Assembly: GCA_023386965.1 (NCBI GenBank)
Contig: JAEWIR010000040.1
Coordinates: forward strand, 1 to 24,778
DNA: 24,778 bases
Direction: 5' to 3'
DNA from: Bacteroidota bacterium
GTDB lineage: Bacteria > Bacteroidota > Bacteroidia > Flavobacteriales > Weeksellaceae
Part shown: in pieces, positions 14,858-21,173 of the stretch
How the letters are laid out: each line of letters begins with the position of its first letter
Position numbering within the stretch: position 1 is the first letter of the stretch
Notes under the pieces: model-generated
What the model saw: the letters and a program-made list of their open reading frames with translations, nothing else
Databases searched by the model: none
Told to the model about the DNA's origin: nothing
Program-made: the position numbers and the translations under genes

Positions 14858-16174
14858 TTATATTTCAGTGTTCAAATCCCAGTTCTGCAGGTAATCGTGA
14901 ACATGTTTCAGGAACATTCCACCCAACGAACCGTCTACCACGCGGTGGTCATAAGAATGAGACATAAACATAAGGCTTCTTATTGCTATTACGTCTCCGT
15001 CCTTGGTTTCAAGAACTGCAGGTTTTTTCACAATAGCCCCAACAGCAAGAATTGCCACCTGTGGTTGTGGAATAATAGGTGTTCCCATAAGGTTACCGAA
15101 TCCGCCCACATTTGAAATCGTATAGGTGGCGCCCTGAGTGTCCTCCGGTCTCAGTTTTTTGTTTCTCGCGCGGTAAGCCAGGTCGTTGATGGCCTTGGCA
15201 AGTCCTGAAAGGGAAAGTTGGTCTGCATTCTTGATTACAGGTACAATAAGGTTACCGTCCGGCAGGGCAGTAGCCATACCGATATTGATGTTTTTCTTTT
15301 TGATGATTTTATCACCATCTACAGAAACGTTGATCAGCGGGAAATCCTGAATGGCTTTTACAATAGCTCTCACGAAAATCGGCATGTATGTCAGTTTTTC
15401 GCCCTCTCTTTTCTCAAAGATATCCTTATGCTTTGTTCTCCACTTCACGACATTGGTTACATCCGTTTCTATAAATGAAGTAACGTGCGGTGAAATTCTT
15501 TTGCTGTTCACCATAGCGTCCGCAATGATTTTGCGTACACGGTCCATTTGGATTACCTCGTCGCCGGCACCTACCGTTACAGGAACGGCAATTGGAGCCG
15601 CGGCTTTTTCGGGTGCTGCAGCCTTGGGAGTCTCGGCTTGCTGTGGTTGTGCAGAACTTCTGCTGGCAACATAAGCCAGGATATCCTCTTTTGTGATCCT
15701 GGACTCCAGGCCACTACCTTTTATTGATTTAAGTTCGCCCTCAGAAATATTCTCCTGCTGAGCAATACTTTTTACCAGAGGCGAAAGATAAAGGTCTCCC
15801 GAAAACTCGTGGGCAGATGCGGTTAAAGGTTTTTCCAGCTCCTTAACCTCCTGCTCCGTCAGCTCCGGAATTTCTGTTGCCACTTCCTCACGGGATTTAG
15901 GCTCCTGAGGTTGCTGAGCAGCCTCGCCGGCGCCGGAAACCTCCATAATTGCAATGGCTTCACCAATCTTGGCAACTTCATCCTTTTGCTTCAGAATCTT
16001 TACAATTTTCCCTGAAACCGGTGTCGGCACATCGGAGTCCACCTTATCCGTAGCGATTTCCACTACAGAATCATCTTCGTTTACAGTGTCTCCTTCATTG
16101 AACAACCAACTGATGATTGTAGCTTCCATCACGCCTTCGCCCATAGAGGGGAGTAACAACTTATATTCTGCCAT
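14858..16174 (-). CDS. 2-oxo acid dehydrogenase E2 (dihydrolipoamide acyltransferase)
   Basis: The core acyltransferase of a 2-oxo acid dehydrogenase complex, 438 residues. One lipoyl domain (1-80) has ATDKVDSD with lipoyl-Lys44. An Ala/Pro/Glu linker follows, then the E1/E3-binding domain (about 129-168, LSPLVKSIAQQ to GSGLESRITKEDILAYV), a second Ala/Pro linker, and the catalytic domain (about 207-435) with MSHSYDHRVVDG (His410, Asp414). A single lipoyl domain with the DKVDSD context resembles branched-chain or generic Bacteroidota E2 proteins, so branched-chain 2-oxo acids are the leading guess, with pyruvate or 2-oxoglutarate not excluded. No E1 or E3 gene is adjacent and the gene has its own terminator, so it is a lone E2. 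Confidence 0.93.
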   Translation of the reverse strand: MAEYKLLLPSMGEGVMEATIISWLFNEGDTVNEDDSVVEIATDKVDSDVPTPVSGKIVKILKQKDEVAKIGEAIAIMEVSGAGEAAQQPQEPKSREEVATEIPELTEQEVKELEKPLTASAHEFSGDLYLSPLVKSIAQQENISEGELKSIKGSGLESRITKEDILAYVASRSSAQPQQAETPKAAAPEKAAAPIAVPVTVGAGDEVIQMDRVRKIIADAMVNSKRISPHVTSFIETDVTNVVKWRTKHKDIFEKREGEKLTYMPIFVRAIVKAIQDFPLINVSVDGDKIIKKKNINIGMATALPDGNLIVPVIKNADQLSLSGLAKAINDLAYRARNKKLRPEDTQGATYTISNVGGFGNLMGTPIIPQPQVAILAVGAIVKKPAVLETKDGDVIAIRSLMFMSHSYDHRVVDGSLGGMFLKHVHDYLQNWDLNTEI

Positions 16175-16194
16175 CTTTCAAATTTAGATTTTTA

Positions 16195-16202
16195 CAAATA
16201 TA
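16195..16202 (-). promoter_or_regulatory. Putative -7 box of the E2 gene
   Basis: TATATTTG on the minus strand, 20 nt above the ATG at 16174. A second match, TAAATTTG at 16186-16179, is too close to the ATG for a normal leader. No well-spaced TTG was found. Confidence 0.5.
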
Positions 16203-16242
16203 TAAAATTATTCAAATATTTTAAGAAATCGGTAATTTCCTC

Positions 16243-17064
16243 TTAATGATATTCCACATAGATGCGTTCACCTACCTTCAGACCAAAGAGGGTTTTGGCG
16301 CCATTGCTGCTGTTTCCCTTATATATGGTTAGTTCCAGGAGGCCTGCACTGTTAAAGATAGCGGCTGGTTTCCCATGATATTCTGTCTCCTGATTCCAGT
16401 CTGTTACAATGTCTGTATAGCTCTTGTAGATCCGTGAGAGAGCAAGGTTCCTGAATTTTATGGTAAAGCTATCGTAACCTTTCATATTTTCGTCAAAGTA
16501 AGACCGGCTGATATTAGAGATGATATTTCCGAAGTTATCAATGTAAAGAACCTCGCCAAAAATAAGGTTGTCCGTGGTGCCGGCCTTGGGCAGCGACAGC
16601 TCTTTTGGCGTAAGATATTTTCGTCCGATGACTTCCGGCAGGCCACCGTTCTGGAGATGCACCGCTGCGGGAGCGAAAACATCAAGCGTAGTAAAGCTCA
16701 CCACATCATCGAAGCGGGTATTGTACGTTATTTCATATACAGCCTCAGGCTGGATATCGGAAAAAATCAGACTCAGCACACCGTTGTCCGCGGCAATGAA
16801 ATAGTGACCGTCTGCCCTGTAAATGATGCATTTCCGGTCTTTATGGAAAAAACTGTCCACGGAAATAATATGGATGCTGCCTTTGGGAAAAAAGGGATAG
16901 GCATTGTTCACCGTGTATGCCGTTTGCTGCAGGTTATAAGCCTGCATGTCGTGGGAGATGTCCACAATCCGTGCTTCAGGATTAAGGGAAAGAATTCTGC
17001 CTTTTATCGCAGCCACACGATAATCTGTATAGCCATAATCAGATGTTAATGTAATTAGGGACAT
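16243..17064 (-). CDS. SAM hydrolase / SAM hydroxide adenosyltransferase family (DUF62) protein
   Basis: 273 residues, the family's usual length, with the N-terminal substrate domain (LTLTSDYG-like start TLTSDYGYTDYRVAAIKG, Asp9) and the C-terminal barrel. In characterised members the protein splits S-adenosylmethionine to adenosine and methionine using an Asp-Arg-His set. Here Asp70 and Arg77 keep the family's seven-residue spacing (VDSFFHKDR), but the intervening PGVGT is changed, and the usual TFHGRD segment reads SFTTLD (123-128), so Thr125 stands in place of the His. ADNGVL (92-97) is intact. Activity is therefore uncertain. It lies between the E2 gene, 68 bp downstream, and the divergent PhoH gene. 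Confidence 0.88.
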   Translation of the reverse strand: MSLITLTSDYGYTDYRVAAIKGRILSLNPEARIVDISHDMQAYNLQQTAYTVNNAYPFFPKGSIHIISVDSFFHKDRKCIIYRADGHYFIAADNGVLSLIFSDIQPEAVYEITYNTRFDDVVSFTTLDVFAPAAVHLQNGGLPEVIGRKYLTPKELSLPKAGTTDNLIFGEVLYIDNFGNIISNISRSYFDENMKGYDSFTIKFRNLALSRIYKSYTDIVTDWNQETEYHGKPAAIFNSAGLLELTIYKGNSSNGAKTLFGLKVGERIYVEYH

Positions 17065-17094
17065 TGGTTTGTACGGAAAAAATCAGGTGAAGGG

Positions 17095-17102
17095 CAAATT
17101 TA
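17095..17102 (-). promoter_or_regulatory. Putative -7 box of the DUF62 gene
   Basis: TAAATTTG on the minus strand, 30 nt above the ATG at 17064, within the 138-bp divergent gap to the PhoH gene. No TTG at the right spacing was found. For the plus-strand PhoH gene I see no full TAnnTTTG match. Confidence 0.5.
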
Positions 17103-17202
17103 GCCAAAAAATACCTAAAGAGGGTCCTATTGTTGCAATAATACGGTGGGATATAAAAAATAATTTTAAATTTAGATTCTTAACCATAATAACATATACT
17201 GA

Positions 17203-18162
17203 ATGTTTGAACTGAACTATGAACTAGAAGGTATTGATGCAAAAATATTCTATGGGGTAAACAATCAATACTTTAACCTGATAAAATCAACCTTTCCCAC
17301 ACTTAAAATTACCGGCCGCGACCATCATATATTTGCCATGGGCAACCAGGAAGCGCTGGATGTTTTCCGCATGAAGCTGGATGATCTGGTGAATTTCATC
17401 TCGCAAAACCATTCCATTACCCTTAAGGATGTTGAGAATATTCTCAATATTAAAGACGACAGTGAAAAACAACTTGTCTTTGACACTGACATTATAGTGA
17501 AGGGCGTAAACGGCAAGGTGATCAAGGCCAAAACCACCAACCTGAAAAAACTGGTACGCGAAAGCGAAAAGAAAGATATGATCTTCGCTATCGGTCCTGC
17601 CGGAACAGGTAAAACCTATACTTCGGTAGCACTGGCTGTTAGAGCACTGCGGGATAAGGAAGTGAAGAGGATTATCCTTACACGTCCGGCGGTGGAGGCC
17701 GGAGAAAGCCTGGGGTTTCTGCCCGGCGACCTTAAAGAAAAGCTGGATCCGTATCTGCAGCCTTTGTACGATGCGCTTCGGGATATGATTCCGCACGAAA
17801 AACTGGAGGGTTTTATAGAAAAACGGGTAATAGAAGTAGCTCCGCTGGCTTTTATGCGCGGACGCACGCTGGACGAAGCCTTTGTGATTTTGGATGAAGC
17901 ACAGAACACAACACACTCGCAAATGAAAATGTTCCTTACGCGAATGGGAATGAATGCGAAATTCATCATTACAGGTGATCCGAGTCAGGTAGACCTGCCG
18001 CTGCGTCAGAAATCAGGTCTAAAAGAGGCAATGAGGATTTTGAATGAAGTAAAGGAAATCGGTTTTGTGCATCTCACCGAAGAAGATGTGGTACGCCATC
18101 CGGTAGTCCGGAAGATCATCAATGCCTACACCACCGAAGAAAAGCGCGTTAAAGAAGAGTAA
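17203..18162 (+). CDS. PhoH-family ATPase (PhoL/YbeZ type)
   Basis: A 319-residue cytoplasmic nucleotide-binding protein. An N-terminal KH-like region (1-110) precedes the ATPase domain with Walker A GPAGTGKT (131-138), the family block TRPAVEAGESLGFLPGDLKEK, Walker B FVILDEAQNTT and the sensor segment FIITGDPSQVDLP. The family is related to superfamily 1 helicases and often sits beside YbeY in an RNA-processing context; here ybeY is not adjacent. It diverges from the DUF62 gene. The 131 bp to the first barrel gene show no clear terminator hairpin with a T-run. Confidence 0.93.
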   Translation: MFELNYELEGIDAKIFYGVNNQYFNLIKSTFPTLKITGRDHHIFAMGNQEALDVFRMKLDDLVNFISQNHSITLKDVENILNIKDDSEKQLVFDTDIIVKGVNGKVIKAKTTNLKKLVRESEKKDMIFAIGPAGTGKTYTSVALAVRALRDKEVKRIILTRPAVEAGESLGFLPGDLKEKLDPYLQPLYDALRDMIPHEKLEGFIEKRVIEVAPLAFMRGRTLDEAFVILDEAQNTTHSQMKMFLTRMGMNAKFIITGDPSQVDLPLRQKSGLKEAMRILNEVKEIGFVHLTEEDVVRHPVVRKIINAYTTEEKRVKEE

Positions 18163-18259
18163 TTTTCAGACGCTGCCTTAATTTTTATATCCTATCCATT
18201 ATTTATTATATATTGGCCCGGGTAGAGTGCAAACAGTTTATAGAACACTGGGCAATTAT

Positions 18260-18267
18260 TATATTTG
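18260..18267 (+). promoter_or_regulatory. -7 box of barrel gene 1
   Basis: TATATTTG, 26 nt before the ATG at 18294. The -33 region around 18238 reads GTTTATAG, a poor match to TTG. Confidence 0.6.
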
Positions 18268-18293
18268 CACATCAATAATAAACAACTGAGAAA

Positions 18294-18797
18294 ATGAAAA
18301 AGCTATTATTATGCGCTGTTGTCGCGTTTTCGGCATCAGCTTTTGGGCAAAGGGCTCAAAAAGGGGATTTACAGCTAAATGCAGGTATTGCATTCCCACA
18401 CCGCTATGCCGATAATGTAGGGTTATATGCAGGACTGGATTATGGGATTCATAACGATATCACTTTGGGTGTAGAAGCTCGCTTTGGATCAAAAAATCAT
18501 CATAATCACGGTGATGAGAGATGGTTTGGATTAGGTTTTAACGGTAATTACCACTTTAACCGTATTATGCAAATTCCTAACAACTGGGATTTCTATGCCG
18601 GCGCAACCGTAGGTTTCAATGCTTTTTCGCACGATCACAAGTATGACAATTACCCGGACTGGCACGAATCAGGACCTGGTGTCTCTGCTCAGGTTGGAGG
18701 CCGTTATTTTTTCAACAATAACTTTGGTCTGAACGCCGAAGCGAATGTAGGTAATGTATTTAACGGGGGTAAATTCGGTATCACTTATAAATTCTGA
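18294..18797 (+). CDS. Small outer-membrane beta-barrel protein 1, His-rich loops
   Basis: A 167-residue secreted protein with the signal peptide MKKLLLCAVVAFSASAFG and probable cleavage before Gln20. The rest shows alternating hydrophobic strands such as LGVEARFG, WFGLGFNGNYHF and FGLNAEANVG, and it ends in a strand with terminal Phe (GITYKF), the normal signal for insertion by the BAM machinery. Two likely loops are rich in His and Asp: KNHHNHGDERW and FSHDHKYDNYPDWHES. Eight strands are likely from the length. Function is unknown; metal binding by the loops is only a possibility. First of four successive barrel genes. Confidence 0.85.
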   Translation: MKKLLLCAVVAFSASAFGQRAQKGDLQLNAGIAFPHRYADNVGLYAGLDYGIHNDITLGVEARFGSKNHHNHGDERWFGLGFNGNYHFNRIMQIPNNWDFYAGATVGFNAFSHDHKYDNYPDWHESGPGVSAQVGGRYFFNNNFGLNAEANVGNVFNGGKFGITYKF

Positions 18798-18818
18798 TAA
18801 TTTAACACCAGAAATAAG

Positions 18819-18846
18819 ACCATCCTGCTAAGGGTGGTTTTTTTTA
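18819..18846 (+). terminator. Terminator of barrel gene 1
   Basis: ACCATCC (18819-18825) pairs with GGGTGGT (18832-18838), one G-U pair, 6-nt loop, then a run of eight T. It lies 21 bp behind the stop codon. Confidence 0.88.
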
Positions 18847-18867
18847 TTTAATTTTTCTAAAAAACAG

Positions 18868-18896
18868 TTGATATATCAATAATAGTTATAAATTTA
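18868..18896 (+). promoter_or_regulatory. Putative promoter of barrel gene 2
   Basis: TTG (18868-18870), an 18-nt spacer, then TAAATTTA (18889-18896), one base off TAnnTTTG. The ATG is 26 nt downstream at 18923. Confidence 0.5.
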
Positions 18897-18922
18897 CCGC
18901 CGTTAAAAACAAACTAAAAAAC

Positions 18923-19495
18923 ATGAAAAAATTATTATTTTTGGGTGCAATAGCACTTTGTGGTGCGGTAAGCGCTCAGGAAAATTCTATTAAGGCTAAC
19001 CCTGCTGCACTTTTGGGTGGTTCTGACCTTGTAACTTATGAAAGAAAACTTTCTGATAACATTACCGGTGTTATCGGTGCCGGAATCGGTGGTTTTAAAC
19101 TGGGTGGCTACAAGTACGAAAGTTTAGGTGGTGGTCTTCAGGGACGTTACTATTTTGATGAGGCCCTAACCGGATGGTATGGTGCTGTAGTAGGCGATTA
19201 TATCACAGGTAAAGTGGAAATGAATTCAGCCGGTTTCGGATTTACCATGGAAGGAATGGAAATGGACGACAGCATGAATTCAGACACAGATTTCTCTGCA
19301 TTTGGTGGTGGTCTTCGTGCCGGTTACCAATGGGTATTCGATTCCGGATTCACACTGGATCTTAACGGAGGTGCTTCCTATAAGTTCTACGATTATAAGA
19401 ACGATACTACGGTAGATGGGGACAACAGCACTTCAGGTCTTAAAGGAAACGGAATCCTTCCGTCCGGATCTGTTGGTTTGGGCTACACGTTCTAA
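18923..19495 (+). CDS. Small outer-membrane beta-barrel protein 2
   Basis: A 190-residue secreted protein. Signal peptide MKKLLFLGAIALCGAVSA with cleavage before Gln. Strands such as ITGVIGAGIGGFKLGG, GGGLQGRYYFDE and GGGLRAGYQWVFD alternate with loops, and the chain ends in an aromatic strand, GSVGLGYTF. The start AALLGGSDLVTYERKL resembles DUF3575-type barrel proteins, but I cannot assign a family firmly. One loop is rich in Met and acidic residues (MEGMEMDDSMNSDTD). Flanked by its own promoter and terminator. Confidence 0.85.
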   Translation: MKKLLFLGAIALCGAVSAQENSIKANPAALLGGSDLVTYERKLSDNITGVIGAGIGGFKLGGYKYESLGGGLQGRYYFDEALTGWYGAVVGDYITGKVEMNSAGFGFTMEGMEMDDSMNSDTDFSAFGGGLRAGYQWVFDSGFTLDLNGGASYKFYDYKNDTTVDGDNSTSGLKGNGILPSGSVGLGYTF

Positions 19496-19519
19496 GCTGA
19501 TCTAACAGCAAAACAAATT

Positions 19520-19553
19520 AAACCTGCTTCCACGGAAGTGGGTTTCTTTTTTT
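19520..19553 (+). terminator. Terminator of barrel gene 2
   Basis: AAACCTGCTTC (19520-19530) pairs with GAAGTGGGTTT (19535-19545) over 11 bp including two G-U pairs, loop CACG, then C and seven T. It lies 24 bp behind the stop codon. Confidence 0.9.
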
Positions 19554-19666
19554 CGTTCCCTTATAAGAACCGCGTGCGGATAATAATACATTTTTGCATA
19601 CGGCGCCAACTGTGTGCACTGATATTTATCATACGCCCGGAGAGCGCACGGATGCGCAGTATTACT

Positions 19667-19674
19667 TAGTTTTG
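19667..19674 (+). promoter_or_regulatory. -7 box of barrel gene 3
   Basis: TAGTTTTG matches TAnnTTTG and lies 28 nt before the ATG at 19703. The -33 region is unusually GC-rich and lacks TTG; it contains a small inverted repeat GCGCA-CGGA-TGCGC just upstream. Confidence 0.6.
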
Positions 19675-19702
19675 CAACCGTTTTTAATAATAAATGAAGA
19701 AC

Positions 19703-20314
19703 ATGAAAAAGGTATTATTAGTAGGTGCAGTTGCACTTTTCGGAGCTGTAAACGCTCAGATGGAAACTTCTGTTGAAGGCTTTGTAAAAGGTGACACATT
19801 CATCACCGGTGCAATTGGTTACACATCTGCCAAGCAGAACAATTTCGAAGAGAGCGCTTTCACTGTAGCTCCAAGTGTAGGTTATTTCGTAAGCCCTAAC
19901 ATTGCTGTAGGTGCAAGAGTGGGTTACACTAACGGAAAGACTGAAGACACTTTTGCTTCTGTTACAGTTAACGAGGAAGTAGAAACAGCTAATGCAGGTC
20001 TTTTCGGTAGATATTATACAACTCCTGCGTCAAGATTCTCTCTTTTTGGCGAACTTAACGTAAACTATTCCGCTGCAAAATACACAGAGAACAACGGAGT
20101 TACTTCAATGGCTGCAAAGTACAACGGTTTCAATTTCGGTATCGCTCCTGGTGTTAACTATTTCATCAACAAAAACTTCGCTCTTGAAGCTGCTGTAGGT
20201 GTACTTAGCTACTCTACAATGAAAGAAGATGTAGCTGGTGCTGAGGCTGTAGATACGTTCAACTTCGGTCTTAACTTCACTGATGTAACATTAGGATTGG
20301 TTTACAAATTCTAA
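19703..20314 (+). CDS. Small outer-membrane beta-barrel protein 3 (porin-like)
   Basis: A secreted protein of 203 residues with signal peptide MKKVLLVGAVALFGAVNA, cleaved before Gln. Start 19703 was preferred over 19694 because it gives the same MKK leader as the three neighbours; 19694 would only add MKN. The mature part is a run of amphipathic strands (FITGAIGYTS, FTVAPSVGYFVSPNIAVGARVGYT, FNFGIAPGVNYFINKNFALEAAVG) ending VTLGLVYKF, typical of OmpA-like or OmpW-like 8-strand barrels. Codon choice is uniform and strongly biased (GCT, GTA, GGT, AAC), suggesting high expression. It resembles barrel protein 4 most closely. Confidence 0.87.
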   Translation: MKKVLLVGAVALFGAVNAQMETSVEGFVKGDTFITGAIGYTSAKQNNFEESAFTVAPSVGYFVSPNIAVGARVGYTNGKTEDTFASVTVNEEVETANAGLFGRYYTTPASRFSLFGELNVNYSAAKYTENNGVTSMAAKYNGFNFGIAPGVNYFINKNFALEAAVGVLSYSTMKEDVAGAEAVDTFNFGLNFTDVTLGLVYKF

Positions 20315-20337
20315 TCTGTAATATTTTCAAAAAAGGA

Positions 20338-20365
20338 ATCCCGGGTCATCTGATCCGGGATTTTT
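20338..20365 (+). terminator. Terminator of barrel gene 3
   Basis: ATCCCGG (20338-20344) pairs with CCGGGAT (20355-20361). The loop can add three more pairs, and T-rich sequence follows. It lies 23 bp behind the stop codon. Confidence 0.9.
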
Positions 20366-20409
20366 GTTATCCCCTGCTTTTATGGGAAGATAAATTTCAG
20401 TACCGCAAA

Positions 20410-20441
20410 TTGTGGGTGAAACATGTTTTGAACTATATTTG
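20410..20441 (+). promoter_or_regulatory. Promoter of barrel gene 4
   Basis: TTG (20410-20412), a 21-nt spacer, then TATATTTG (20434-20441). The ATG is 20 nt downstream at 20462. Confidence 0.65.
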
Positions 20442-20461
20442 CGCACTTAAAAAAATTAATC

Positions 20462-21100
20462 ATGAAAAAAGTTCTGGTTTTAGGTGCATTTGCACTTTTT
20501 TCTGCGGCCAACGCGCAGATGGAGCAGGGGTCCTGGATGATCTCCGGGAAGTCCGGTATCGAATTTACTTCGGTAAACACTAAGTACGAAACTGAAGGAA
20601 TGTCCTTTGACGGTGCAAAAGTAAACACCTTTAACATTACGCCCAGTGTGGGTTATTTCGCGCTTGATAATCTTGCCATCGGAGTGGATTTGGGATATAC
20701 TTCTACAAAAACTACTTTCAAAAATGACCAGCTGGGAATCAATTTTGTTGATGAGACCTCTCTGTTTTCGGTAATGCCCACTGCAACCTACTATTTTATC
20801 CCAGGCAGTATTGTGAGACCATATCTTGGTGCTGGAATTGGATATGGAAGCCTGACATCTGCAGATTTCTATAATGAGGGAAACACTACGAAGGGTGGCC
20901 TGCTGTGGGGAGCTAAAGGTGGAATGGTATATATGCTTAATAACAGGATCGGAGTTGATCTTGGTGTAGGTTACAGCAGTTTTACTACCACCGAGACGGT
21001 TGAGGGCACAGAAGTGAAAACCATTGCCGGCGGTCTTGGCGTTAATGCTGGTTTTTCACTCTTCCTGGGCAGTAATAAAATTCAAAAGGAGAAGAAATAA
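20462..21100 (+). CDS. Small outer-membrane beta-barrel protein 4 (porin-like)
   Basis: A secreted protein of 212 residues with signal peptide MKKVLVLGAFALFSAANA, cleaved before Gln. Strands include FNITPSVGYFALDNLAIGVDLGYTS, here the same layout as in protein 3, then PTATYYFIPGSIVRPYLGAGIGYG, GAKGGMVYMLNNRIGVDLGVGYSS and GLGVNAGFSLFLG. Unlike the three upstream barrels it does not stop on an aromatic strand: a basic tail SNKIQKEKK follows the last strand. It is a likely paralogue of protein 3. Function unknown. Last of the four-gene run, converging on ffh across a shared hairpin. Confidence 0.87.
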   Translation: MKKVLVLGAFALFSAANAQMEQGSWMISGKSGIEFTSVNTKYETEGMSFDGAKVNTFNITPSVGYFALDNLAIGVDLGYTSTKTTFKNDQLGINFVDETSLFSVMPTATYYFIPGSIVRPYLGAGIGYGSLTSADFYNEGNTTKGGLLWGAKGGMVYMLNNRIGVDLGVGYSSFTTTETVEGTEVKTIAGGLGVNAGFSLFLGSNKIQKEKK

Positions 21101-21120
21101 TCTAAACCAAATAAAAAATA

Positions 21121-21152
21121 ATAAATCCCGGATCAAACGATCCGGGATTTAT
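21121..21152. terminator. Bidirectional terminator between barrel gene 4 and ffh
   Basis: Two perfect 14-base arms (21121-21134 and 21139-21152) around the loop AAAC, core CCCGGATC/GATCCGGG. A/T-rich tails on both sides, with a T-run in the ffh direction and TTTATGTTGTT in the barrel direction, let it serve both converging genes. Confidence 0.9.
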
Positions 21153-21173
21153 GTTGTTATTAAGAGCCGAAAT

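Noticed and set aside
17287..17922. 211-codon minus-strand open frame inside the PhoH-family gene
   Set aside because: Long, but fully antisense to conserved ATPase motifs; its translation is rich in Cys, Phe and His in the manner of shadow frames.
19594..19702. Short open frame and GC-rich inverted repeats upstream of barrel gene 3 as a small gene or riboswitch
   Set aside because: The frame runs through the promoter and into the barrel gene in another phase. The repeats (arms of five bases) are too short to match any RNA class I know.
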